Assembly: GCF_001553955.1 (NCBI RefSeq)
Contig: NZ_CP014234.1
Span: forward strand, 372,001 to 436,000
Origin: Moraxella osloensis
GTDB lineage: Bacteria > Pseudomonadota > Gammaproteobacteria > Pseudomonadales > Moraxellaceae
Direction of reading: 5' to 3'
Length of the DNA stretch: 64,000 nucleotides
Shown: in pieces, positions 27,482-35,295 of the stretch
Numbering within the stretch: position 1 is the stretch's first letter
How the letters are laid out: each line of letters begins with the position of its first letter
Notes under the pieces: generated by a model
Databases searched by the model: none
Told to the model about the DNA's origin: nothing
What the model saw: only the letters and a program-made list of their open reading frames with translations
Position numbers and translations under genes: made by a program

Positions 27482-28276
27482 TTAGCGAAATCGATTGATT
27501 AATTCGATACCACCGAGCTTGGCAGTCGCATTTTCAAGATACACCACTTTATCTACCAAGGGTATAATCGGCTCGAGTTCGTGACTAATCATCAAAATCG
27601 CAGTATGATGCGCCTGTTTGCGATGGGCTAAAATATCACTGACCACATACTGGCTTGCCACATCAAGGCTCAGCAGCGGCTCATCCATCAACAAAACATC
27701 AGGCTCAGCGACCAAGGCTTGGGCGATACGCATGCGCTGCTGCTCACCACCGGACAGCATGGTAAGCGGCGCATCACAAAATGACTCACCGCCGACTTCC
27801 GCAATGGCTTTATCCACCAAATATTTTTTTTGTTTTGCTGTCTGCCAAAAACTGCCCAAAGTTTTTTTGGGGCTAAATAGACCAAACAAATAATTTTCCC
27901 CATCTAGCCCTAGCTGCACCAAGTCCCTACCCCGAATCGGTAGTTTTGGCGCAAAGTCTTTGAGCTGAGGCACATAGCCCACTCGAATATCTTTGCCAAG
28001 CGTGATTGAACCACTGGATAGTGGCACAAGTTTGAGTAAACTTCGCAGCAATGTCGTCTTGCCTGTACCGTTGGCGCCGAGCAATGCCACAAATTCACCC
28101 GATAAAATCGAAAAATTGACATCCTGCCATAGCAGACGTTGCCCAAAGTGCATACTGGCATCTTTGACTTGCAAAATGACTTGCTGTGACTGTGGCAGTT
28201 TGACATACGATTGGCAATGAATGGCCTGCGCAAACTGCCGCTCGCTATTGGCTATTTTGGTGGTTGACATGGGCAT
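27482..28276 (-). CDS. znuC: Zinc ABC transporter ATPase ZnuC
   Basis: ZnuC is the ATPase that drives zinc import through ZnuB. The 264-residue product has Walker A (GANGTGKTTLLRSLL, about residue 69), signature MLSGGEQQRMRIAQAL, Walker B (VLLMDEPLLSLDVASQ) and the switch histidine in MISHELEPI. The start is ATG at 28276, or 28270 (MSTTKI); the two cannot be separated. A 216-bp gap separates it from znuA, longer than usual for this operon and containing a 15-bp palindrome, so znuCB might have a second promoter. Confidence 0.92.
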   Translation of the reverse strand: MPMSTTKIANSERQFAQAIHCQSYVKLPQSQQVILQVKDASMHFGQRLLWQDVNFSILSGEFVALLGANGTGKTTLLRSLLKLVPLSSGSITLGKDIRVGYVPQLKDFAPKLPIRGRDLVQLGLDGENYLFGLFSPKKTLGSFWQTAKQKKYLVDKAIAEVGGESFCDAPLTMLSGGEQQRMRIAQALVAEPDVLLMDEPLLSLDVASQYVVSDILAHRKQAHHTAILMISHELEPIIPLVDKVVYLENATAKLGGIELINRFR

Positions 28277-28343
28277 GGTGGCTACTTCTTCATCCTAACG
28301 GCAAGATTAACGACAAGATGCTAAAGGCGAGGATGGTTGATTG

Positions 28344-28358
28344 GCAATATCATATTGC
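28344..28358. repeat. 15-bp perfect palindrome ahead of znuC
   Basis: GCAATAT-C-ATATTGC lies 68 bp upstream of the znuC start in the znuA-znuC gap. It does not resemble the Zur-like box upstream of znuA. It could be an operator or chance. Confidence 0.4.
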
Positions 28359-28449
28359 AAAAAATCTGGGCTAAAAATTAAGCATTATAAGCGATAACCA
28401 GCCAATACTATACCAATTAACGCAAATTTTTCCCCAAACGCATTTATAG

Positions 28450-28487
28450 GCAGCCTAAAATTTTTAGGCTACTATTTTTAGGCTAGT
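28450..28487. repeat. Hairpin and direct repeat after znuA
   Basis: AGCCTAAAATTTTTAGGCT forms a hairpin, and TTTTTAGGCTA is then repeated. It lies just downstream of znuA. There is no good T-run on the minus strand, so it is a weak terminator or an RNA-stabilising hairpin at best. Confidence 0.4.
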
Positions 28488-28492
28488 TAAAA

Positions 28493-29635
28493 TTAGCGCA
28501 TCGCTGCCGCAAAATCATCCAGGGTTTTTTCAATAAATTGGGTATAGCTTGTCACGCCATCGGGCAGGGTTTCATAGACCGCTACAACTGGGACTGTTGA
28601 TGCCTTCGCCAATGTGATGAGTTGCTTTGAGGTGGCATCTTCGGTCTGGGCATTGACCACCAACAAACCGACTTTTTTATTACTCAGCAGGCTTTTGCTG
28701 TCATTGAGCACTTTGACCGATACCCCCGCGTCCGTCTCTGATTGCACGACATAGGCTTTTGGCGTCACATCTTTGATGCCCATATCGGCTAGCAAATACC
28801 CGGTGACAGGCTCAGTAGCAAAGGCAGTGATGGCTTTTTGCTGTCCGATTTGTTTGGCTTTAACTTTAAGCGCATCAATTTGCCGGATAAAGTGTTGGGT
28901 ATTTTTTGCATAAATCGCTTGATTGGCAGGCGAGGTTGCAGCCAATTGCTTGTTGACCGCTTCAGCCACTTTTTTTGCTGTATCAAGGGAGAAAAACACG
29001 TGTTCATTGAAGTCACCGTGGGCATGATGGGGATGTTCTGCCTGATGATGTGACACATCGTCATGAGCCGCCTCTTTATGCTGGTGTGGTTCACTGGTAG
29101 GCTCATCTGCCGCATTGTCGGTGTTAGGCGACAGTCCTGAAAGTGCTACGGCATTAATCACTACAGGTTTGTGACTTACCGACTGAGCCAAGCTTATACC
29201 CCAATCATCATATCCGCCACCGTTGACCAGCATGACAGCGGATTTAGTGATATTAAGCTTGTCGGTCGCTGTGGCTTGATAATCATGCGGATCTTGTGAT
29301 AAATCATCGACCCCCACAATCACATTGACCTTATCACCCCCGACCGCTTTAGCCACCGAACCCCACACATTGGTGGTGGCATACACGGTGGGTAATTGGG
29401 TATTAATAACGGTGTTTGATGAGACACTATTTTTTGATGAGATAGTGTTTGTAGCTTCGCTATTGGATGGAGATTGATTTGAGGTGGATTGATTGTCAGT
29501 TTTTTGGCAGCCTGTTAATCCCCCCAATAGGCTCATCGTCAATGTCACCCCTGCAATCGTGGGGGTTTTTAGTAGCCTTAGTAGCAAAAAAGGTCGGCTA
29601 CAAAAAGCATATTTGTTAATCAACGCGTTTATCAT
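28493..29635 (-). CDS. znuA: Zinc-binding lipoprotein ZnuA
   Basis: ZnuA binds zinc in the periplasm and delivers it to ZnuBC. The 380-residue protein has a signal sequence ending in a lipobox-like LLGGLTGC, so it is probably lipid-anchored. A Ser/Asn-rich linker follows, then the cluster-A metal-binding fold (SQDPHDYQATATDKLNITKS). Between strands is a His/Asp/Glu-rich loop (HQHKEAAHDDVSHHQAEH and following), the zinc-capturing loop typical of ZnuA. ATG at 29635 gives a sensible signal peptide; an earlier in-frame start at 29653 adds six residues. The Zur-like palindrome lies 31 bp upstream of the ATG. Confidence 0.92.
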   Translation of the reverse strand: MINALINKYAFCSRPFLLLRLLKTPTIAGVTLTMSLLGGLTGCQKTDNQSTSNQSPSNSEATNTISSKNSVSSNTVINTQLPTVYATTNVWGSVAKAVGGDKVNVIVGVDDLSQDPHDYQATATDKLNITKSAVMLVNGGGYDDWGISLAQSVSHKPVVINAVALSGLSPNTDNAADEPTSEPHQHKEAAHDDVSHHQAEHPHHAHGDFNEHVFFSLDTAKKVAEAVNKQLAATSPANQAIYAKNTQHFIRQIDALKVKAKQIGQQKAITAFATEPVTGYLLADMGIKDVTPKAYVVQSETDAGVSVKVLNDSKSLLSNKKVGLLVVNAQTEDATSKQLITLAKASTVPVVAVYETLPDGVTSYTQFIEKTLDDFAAAMR

Positions 29636-29665
29636 GCTGGGTCGCCCAATCAAGTATTGAAAATA

Positions 29666-29692
29666 TTAAAATGTTATATTATAACATTTTAA
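29666..29692. promoter_or_regulatory. Zur-type operator (27-bp perfect palindrome)
   Basis: Half-site TTAAAATGTTATA, a central T, then its exact complement. The core AATGTTATA-TATAACATT equals the classic gammaproteobacterial Zur box. It sits 30 bp before znuA and about 200 bp before the divergent mipA/ompV-type gene, so Zur repression of znuA in zinc-replete cells is very likely. Confidence 0.9.
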
Positions 29693-29895
29693 TGGTGTTC
29701 TCAAGATAGCTTAAGGATTTATGCTGGCTTGGATTTCATCTCTCTCACCTTTAAATTCAACTATTTGCGCTCACCTTTTTATGCCATAATAAATTTATCA
29801 CCTTGCTGTATGGTTCACAGGCGAATCGGTTGTCATTTTCTACGCTTTAGCCTGTCAACACTTTTTTGTATGACCCACTCTCACAGGATGTTTTT

Positions 29896-30675
29896 ATGAA
29901 ACAATTTTTCGCGCCTTGTCTGGTACTTGCCAGTATGCTGGGCACAACATTTGCCCACGCAGCCTCTATGCCAGTGGATACCGATGCCCGCTTTAAACTA
30001 GGGTTAAACGCCTCAATCAATCATTATGCGTACAACAAGGACAATGATGTTACGATCATGCCACAGGCATTTTATGACAACAATCGACTCTACATTGAAG
30101 GCAGTGAAGCGGGCTATTATCCCTACAAAGATGCACAAAATGAATGGCGATTGACCGCAAGCTACGATAGCCGTTCATTTGGTCCAGACGATGCAAGCAC
30201 AGCGGCGTTAAAAGGACTCGATGAGCGTAAATGGTCTGCTATGGTGGGCACCAGCTATATGCGCATTACCCCGTATGGCGGCTTTAAAGCGCAATTGGAA
30301 ACTGATGCGTTGGGTCGCAGTGAGGGTACTAGCGCAAAAGTGGCGCACTTGAGCAGATTTAAGGCAATGGATGATAAAGTTACCATTTATCCTGAGCTAG
30401 GACTACAGTGGTACAATGACAAGTACAACAACTACTACTTTGGTGTTTCTGAGCAAGAATCGCTACGCACAGGAATAACAGGGATAAAAGCTTATAACGC
30501 TGATAGTAGCATCACCCCCTATGTCAATGTCAGTGCCAGTTACGCCATTTCGCCACGCTGGAGTGCGTTTATCAGTCAGCATTTAGAGTATTTAAGCGAT
30601 GAGCAAAAAGACAGCCCATTGGTTGATAACCGTGTCGATAGTAAAACTAAAATTGGCTTTAACTATCAGTTTTAA
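29896..30675 (+). CDS. MipA/OmpV family outer-membrane protein
   Basis: This 259-residue protein has a cleavable signal peptide (cleavage near AHAAS) and alternating aromatic beta-strand patterns ending in a C-terminal phenylalanine (IGFNYQF), so it should form an outer-membrane barrel. The segments LYIEGSEAGYYPYKD and ISPRWSAFISQHLEYLSDE match the MipA/OmpV family, described as scaffold or porin-like proteins. The ATG at 29896 follows CAGGAT at good spacing. It is divergent from znuA across the Zur-like box, which may or may not control it. Confidence 0.82.
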   Translation: MKQFFAPCLVLASMLGTTFAHAASMPVDTDARFKLGLNASINHYAYNKDNDVTIMPQAFYDNNRLYIEGSEAGYYPYKDAQNEWRLTASYDSRSFGPDDASTAALKGLDERKWSAMVGTSYMRITPYGGFKAQLETDALGRSEGTSAKVAHLSRFKAMDDKVTIYPELGLQWYNDKYNNYYFGVSEQESLRTGITGIKAYNADSSITPYVNVSASYAISPRWSAFISQHLEYLSDEQKDSPLVDNRVDSKTKIGFNYQF

Positions 30676-30690
30676 TCCATAGCTTACCCA

Positions 30691-30725
30691 TAAAAAGCGC
30701 AAATTGTTTGATTTGCGCTTTTTTT
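30691..30725. terminator. Bidirectional terminator
   Basis: Stem AAAAAGCGCAAAT/ATTTGCGCTTTTT between the convergent mipA/ompV-type gene and the 89-aa ORF. The stem core resembles that of the mnmA terminator. Confidence 0.85.
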
Positions 30726-30727
30726 AC

Positions 30728-30997
30728 TCATAAAAAAGGGTTATCCACTTCATCCACGTGCGACGCTTGCTGCTGTTGCGTGGTAGATTTTTCCACCGTT
30801 TGCGCTTGATGGGCTTCTAAATACGCAATGATTTGGCTCAGCACATCTTGCAATTGTTTTGCCGTGGCTAAACTTTGTTTATCCAACGTAAACGTCGCGC
30901 TGCCATAGAGATTGACTTGCTCTCCTTGATTCTCAAGGGTAAATTCGCCCAAGCCAACGCTTTGGCTATCATTTTGAAATGGTTTAAAAACACTCAT
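30728..30997 (-). CDS. Small hypothetical protein (89 aa)
   Basis: I do not recognise this protein. A good ribosome site (AGGGG, six bases before the ATG) and a terminator directly after it support expression. The sequence starts with a beta-rich segment (VNLYGSATFTLDKQ), then an amphipathic helix (ATAKQLQDVLSQIIAYLEAH), then a Gln/Ser-rich tail ending in VDEVDNPFL. No signal peptide or membrane segment is visible. It may be cotranscribed with the upstream nuclease gene. Confidence 0.65.
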   Translation of the reverse strand: MSVFKPFQNDSQSVGLGEFTLENQGEQVNLYGSATFTLDKQSLATAKQLQDVLSQIIAYLEAHQAQTVEKSTTQQQQASHVDEVDNPFL

Positions 30998-31057
30998 CTT
31001 TTTCCCCTGTTTAGTTGCTGATTTGCTAGTTGTTGATTTGCTAATTACTTCTTATGA

Positions 31058-31933
31058 TTATGGTGCAATAGTCGCTACATTGCTCGGTAGACTGGGAAAC
31101 GCATTGACTCCGGTGCGTTTTTTAAGTGTGCTTAGGCTAATTTTTTCAACGGTTCCGCTATCATCATTCGGGCTAAAAAATGCCAGCGCTTGCTGTTGTG
31201 ATGGCAAATATACCGCTTTAAAAAAATGCGAGGGTACCAACACGCGATTTTTTAGCCGTTTGACTTCCGGTGTTAAGAACGCCACCCCTGTCACTACATA
31301 AGCTGAGCCGTATTGGTCGGTCAAGTTGCGAGTTTGTGTTTCAATTTTTACCCAAGTTTTCCGGTTGTGGTCAGGCGTTTGTGGGGCAATATTGGCTAAA
31401 CTAAAACTATCAAATTGTGAGTCCGGGTTTGCCATATCCGCATTGGGCGCTAAATGCCCTCTGTCAAATCCGGTATTGGTATAATCGCTCAATAGACTAC
31501 GCACCTCGGTTGGCAGGCGAGTTTCTTCATGAAAGTTACCCTCTCTCACCAAGGTTTTGGCAGCCGCTATTCGTTGTCGCGTCAAATGCTCAGCGACCCA
31601 AATCGGGGTTTTGGTGACCCCCGAATACATCACCGCAAAGCCATTAAAGCACAGTGGGTAGGTTTTTTGCGACAGCTTGGCAGTCATTGTCGGCTGGGTT
31701 TTATCCAAAAACTCGCTGGCGCATTTTTGTAGTGCCTTGTCTAGCGGACGCGTGGTGAGTGTTTGGGTATCTGGGTTCGCTTGGGTGGCAGGAATAGTAG
31801 TGTGAATAGTAACAGTATTGCTATCGGGCTTGGCGGCCGAGGGCGTAACACTACAACCTGCCAGATACAGCAAGCCAACGCTTATGGCTGATAAGATGGC
31901 AGTATGGCTAATCAAATGGGTTTGAACTATCAT
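31058..31933 (-). CDS. DNA/RNA non-specific endonuclease lipoprotein
   Basis: This 291-residue protein has an N-terminal signal with lipobox (LLYLAGC), so it should be a surface or periplasmic lipoprotein. The NUC/NucA-type beta-beta-alpha-metal motif is visible as FDRGHLAPNADM with the catalytic His, followed by NIAPQTPDHNRKTW containing the metal-ligand Asn. The family cleaves DNA and RNA without sequence preference. Roles could include nutrient scavenging, biofilm DNA turnover or defence against extracellular DNA; none is shown here. The immunity-inhibitor type partner is not seen next to it. Confidence 0.88.
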   Translation of the reverse strand: MIVQTHLISHTAILSAISVGLLYLAGCSVTPSAAKPDSNTVTIHTTIPATQANPDTQTLTTRPLDKALQKCASEFLDKTQPTMTAKLSQKTYPLCFNGFAVMYSGVTKTPIWVAEHLTRQRIAAAKTLVREGNFHEETRLPTEVRSLLSDYTNTGFDRGHLAPNADMANPDSQFDSFSLANIAPQTPDHNRKTWVKIETQTRNLTDQYGSAYVVTGVAFLTPEVKRLKNRVLVPSHFFKAVYLPSQQQALAFFSPNDDSGTVEKISLSTLKKRTGVNAFPSLPSNVATIAP

Positions 31934-32224
31934 GAATAACCTTAAAAATGAAAAAAAAATAAAGAAAATAAAAAATGCTGCAATGATTACAGTGGTAGGT
32001 ACTGGGCTAAAGTGTCGGATAACGTAGTTTAAAGCTCGGTTTAAAACTTTTTGGTTATTTTATAAGGTATTTGGGTGAAATACGCAAATATTTACTGGTA
32101 GTGATAGCAGTTTTTTGAAATGTTTTTCGGCTAATATTGCGTTGACTACTTTTAGCCCCATATTTTCCCATCAACAATTCTTTAAGTTCTGATAAAATAC
32201 ACCTTTTGTCGTTAGTAAATTTTT

Positions 32225-32935
32225 ATGAGTACATCAACCACACCACAAAACGCTGTCGTCTTACTCTCAGGTGGGCTAGATTCCGTGACTTGCCTTTACT
32301 GGGCAAAAGCCAATTATGCCAACGTCACAGCGGTAAGCTTTAACTACGGTCAGCGCCACAATAGCGAACTTAATGCCGCCAAAAAAATTGCCGCGACTGC
32401 CCAAGTCAACCACCGTATTATTGATATTGATTTGGCACAGTTAGGTGGCTCGGCGTTGACCGATGCTTCGCTGGTGGTACCCGATGCCAAACAAACAGAT
32501 TTTAGCGATAATCAGCATAATGACAGCATTCCAATCACCTATGTACCCGCGCGTAATACCATCTTTTTGTCGTATGCGCTGGCATTGGCAGAGGTAACGC
32601 AGTCCAATGCCATTGTGATTGGCGTCAATGCAGTGGATTACTCAGGCTATCCTGACTGCCGTCCTGAATATATTGAAGCCTTTGAAAAAATGGCAAATCT
32701 CGCTACCAAAGCCGGTGTGATGGGCAATCATCTCCAAATTGCAACGCCATTGTTGCATTTAAGTAAAGCAGCAATCATTAAGCTTGGGGTATCGCTGGGG
32801 GTTGATTATGCATTAACCGTGTCATGCTACCGCGCAGATAGCGAAGGACGCGCCTGCGGACACTGCGATAGCTGTTATCTACGTCAGCAAGGTTTTTTAC
32901 AAGCTGAAATAGATGACCCGACTATTTATCAGTAA
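32225..32935 (+). CDS. queC: 7-cyano-7-deazaguanine synthase QueC
   Basis: QueC converts 7-carboxy-7-deazaguanine to preQ0 with ATP and ammonia, on the pathway to queuosine in tRNA. The 236-residue enzyme has the PP-loop [16 protein letters not shown] at its N-terminus. It carries the C-terminal zinc site [20 protein letters not shown] with four cysteines. [11 protein letters not shown] and [14 protein letters not shown] also match. No queD or queE is adjacent, and no preQ1 riboswitch is evident upstream. The queuosine pathway shares FolE (also in this window) at its first step. Confidence 0.95.
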   Translation: MSTSTTPQNAVVLLSGGLDSVTCLYWAKANYANVTAVSFNYGQRHNSELNAAKKIAATAQVNHRIIDIDLAQLGGSALTDASLVVPDAKQTDFSDNQHNDSIPITYVPARNTIFLSYALALAEVTQSNAIVIGVNAVDYSGYPDCRPEYIEAFEKMANLATKAGVMGNHLQIATPLLHLSKAAIIKLGVSLGVDYALTVSCYRADSEGRACGHCDSCYLRQQGFLQAEIDDPTIYQ

Positions 32936-33037
32936 TCTATCATCATCAAATCCTGCCAGCTTTATTGCATCAACGGTAAAACTAGCCATTATACGATTGA
33001 ACACCTGCTGTTCTGCTATCTCTTATGAGGATAAACT

Positions 33038-33352
33038 ATGAAACATTCAGCCATCGTGACCCTATTTGCTAGCATGGTTTTGCCGTTTGCCGCACATGCC
33101 GCCAATCCACAATATGTCAATGCTTGCGTCACCCAAATGACCGAAAAACACATCACTGATGCTGCTTCTGCAAAAAAAGTATGTACTTGTGTGGTAGATG
33201 AACAAGCAAAAATCACCCAAGCGCAAAAAAATGAGCTTGATACCTGGGTAAAAAGTGGCAAAGATGTTCGCCAAAACAAAACTTTTCAAGACATCAGTGC
33301 GCGTATGAAAGCGTGTGGCAACGGCGTTAAATTTAATAAAGCCCGTCCCTAA
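33038..33352 (+). CDS. Small secreted protein of unknown function (104 aa)
   Basis: I do not recognise this protein. A signal peptide (MKHSAIVTLFASMVLPFAAHA) indicates export to the periplasm. The mature part has four cysteines (NACV, VCTC, KACG) that could form disulfides, and a middle segment of charged helix. GAGG lies nine bases before the ATG, and a hairpin terminator follows. It is downstream of queC by about 100 bp but probably separate. Confidence 0.7.
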   Translation: MKHSAIVTLFASMVLPFAAHAANPQYVNACVTQMTEKHITDAASAKKVCTCVVDEQAKITQAQKNELDTWVKSGKDVRQNKTFQDISARMKACGNGVKFNKARP

Positions 33353-33407
33353 TCGATTACAATCAATACCATAATCGATAGGCCATAATCGATAGAACCG
33401 CGCCACC

Positions 33408-33434
33408 AGACCAGTTGTTTATTGGTCTTTTTTT
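33408..33434 (+). terminator. Terminator after the 104-aa secreted protein
   Basis: AGACCA/TGGTCT stem with a nine-base loop and seven T. Confidence 0.75.
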
Positions 33435-33511
33435 GTTTTGTCGCATGAAGAAGTTTGTACTCAATCTGGCTTTCTGATATTGTTAGTTCAATTTTTACTG
33501 GGGAAATGCCC

Positions 33512-34012
33512 ATGACTCAACTACCCAATTTTTTGGTCACGACGGTTGAAGCGGATACCAGCCGTCATACCACAGCGCAGCCACAATTTATCCAGCGTCA
33601 AATCAACCTGCAAGACTACGCAAAGCAGTCAGATAAAGGTTTGATTGTGTATTTTTATCCAAAAGACAACTCGTCAGGCTGTAGTGTGCAAGCGCAAGAT
33701 TTTAGCCAGCATTTGACCCAATTGCAGCAGCTTGGCTACCAAGTGATTGGCGTATCAAGAGACAGTGTCAAAAGCCATGAAAAATTTATCACCAACAAAC
33801 AAATTACTTTCCCGCTTGTCAGTGATACCGATGAACAGCTTTGCCAATATTTTGGCATTATTGCCGAAAAAAAACTGTATGGCAAAGTCAGCCTTGGCGT
33901 GGTGCGCTCAACGTTAATTTTCGACAACACAGGCAAGCTGGTTTATGAGATGCGCAATGTCCGCGCCAAGGGGCATATGGATAAATTACTTGCCGTATTG
34001 CCCACCCTTTAA
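33512..34012 (+). CDS. bcp: Peroxiredoxin, BCP/PrxQ type
   Basis: This 166-residue thioredoxin-fold protein should reduce peroxides with thioredoxin. The peroxidatic cysteine lies in FYPKDNSSGCSVQAQDF, where the family usually has TPGCT, so the conserved Thr-Pro is replaced by Ser-Ser. The nearby resolving cysteine of E. coli BCP (five residues on) is absent. A later cysteine (EQLCQYFGI) might serve as resolving residue. The ATG at 33512 follows GGGGA at good spacing; the open frame upstream is not coding-like. The following MscS gene is 70 bp away. Confidence 0.85.
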   Translation: MTQLPNFLVTTVEADTSRHTTAQPQFIQRQINLQDYAKQSDKGLIVYFYPKDNSSGCSVQAQDFSQHLTQLQQLGYQVIGVSRDSVKSHEKFITNKQITFPLVSDTDEQLCQYFGIIAEKKLYGKVSLGVVRSTLIFDNTGKLVYEMRNVRAKGHMDKLLAVLPTL

Positions 34013-34082
34013 CCCAAACCAACCTAAATTAACCCAAACGCCTTATTTTATTTTGATTTTTTGACTCGAGATCACTCATTGT

Positions 34083-35213
34083 ATGTCCGTGGACCAATTT
34101 TTTAAAAATATCTATCACGACTTGTATTATGACGTCTATAAAGCAGTCGGTGGTTCGCTCGAAGACGAAGCGGTTAATTGGCCGCTGTATCTCTCCAAAC
34201 TTGCCAGTACAGGCATCAAAATTATGGTACTGTTGGTAATTTTGGGCGTGGTATATCGGCTAAGTTTATTGCTTATCAATTCTGCCCGTTTTATCGCCAA
34301 AGACAGTAAATACAGCCAATCGCTAAGGCTCATCGCACGGTTGATGTGGTTATTTTCAAGTTTGCTTGCGGTGATGAGTCAGCTTAATTTTGAACCTGAA
34401 ACAGTCAAAGCCACTGCCAAAGCCGGTATTTGGTCAGTGATTTTTTATATGGCGTGGTACAACCTTGGTTATTTGATGCAAAAAATGCTCAAAAATTATG
34501 GGCTAAACGCGTCGATTGAACAACTACTGCATAATTTGTTGTCCATGCTCATCATCGTATTGTGGATTGCCTCGGTGATGTCGCAGTTTGGTTTTGATAT
34601 TGTGTCTGTGGTCGCAGGTCTTGGGATTGCGGGTATCGCAGTGGGTTTTGCGGCACAAGCCACACTTGCCAACTTTATTGCTGGTATCACCATTTTGATT
34701 GAGCAGTCGTTTCAAGTCGGTGATTGGGTCAGCATTAATGATAAAGAAGGCAAAGTGGTGCAAATCGCCCTGCGTACTACCCAAATTTTGACCCGTGATA
34801 ATATCACCGTGATTTTCCCCAATTCAACCGTTGCCTCAGCCGAAGTCATTAATTTAACTGCCAAAAATCTGATTCGTTTTGATATTGAGGTGCGTATCGC
34901 GTTAGAAGCTGATATTAAAAGCGCTCGCGCTATCATTCTTGATATTTTAGCCAACACCAAAGAGGTATTAGAGCGTCCTGCGCCCACAGCGACAGTGGAT
35001 AAAATTGGCGATTTTGGGGTGTTTTTTATCGTGCGGTTTTGGGTCAATCCGCCACACGTGTCTCGAATGCCATTTATCAAAGAAAATCTACGCGAACAAA
35101 TCAAAGTAGCACTCGATGATGCCGGCATTGCCACACCTTACCCTCATATGCAGCTTTTAATGCCAAGCGCAATGCCAAGCGAAGCAGCCCCATCGGTAAA
35201 AACTTCTCCATAA
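34083..35213 (+). CDS. Small-conductance mechanosensitive channel (MscS family)
   Basis: This 376-residue membrane protein opens under membrane tension to release solutes after osmotic downshock. Three or four hydrophobic segments precede the pore helix region (VSVVAGLGIAGIAVGFAAQA), which has the Gly/Ala packing pattern of MscS TM3. The cytoplasmic beta domain follows (FQVGDWVSINDKEGKVVQIA, TVIFPNSTVASAEVIN) and then the alpha/beta vestibule domain. It is longer than E. coli MscS (286) because of an N-terminal extension and a short Pro/Ser/Ala tail. It may be cotranscribed with the peroxiredoxin gene. Confidence 0.93.
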   Translation: MSVDQFFKNIYHDLYYDVYKAVGGSLEDEAVNWPLYLSKLASTGIKIMVLLVILGVVYRLSLLLINSARFIAKDSKYSQSLRLIARLMWLFSSLLAVMSQLNFEPETVKATAKAGIWSVIFYMAWYNLGYLMQKMLKNYGLNASIEQLLHNLLSMLIIVLWIASVMSQFGFDIVSVVAGLGIAGIAVGFAAQATLANFIAGITILIEQSFQVGDWVSINDKEGKVVQIALRTTQILTRDNITVIFPNSTVASAEVINLTAKNLIRFDIEVRIALEADIKSARAIILDILANTKEVLERPAPTATVDKIGDFGVFFIVRFWVNPPHVSRMPFIKENLREQIKVALDDAGIATPYPHMQLLMPSAMPSEAAPSVKTSP

Positions 35214-35295
35214 TTTCAGACATTCTGTCATTTGTCCTTTGCTAATCATGCTAAAATACGCCATTAATCAACTTTGACTTTTTTTGGCAGTATTT

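Noticed and set aside
28344-28358. Second Zur box upstream of znuC
   Set aside because: The palindrome GCAATAT-C-ATATTGC does not match the Zur core found upstream of znuA.
31934-32224. preQ1 riboswitch ahead of queC
   Set aside because: No pseudoknot-forming pattern or terminator is seen in the leader; only an AT-rich gap.
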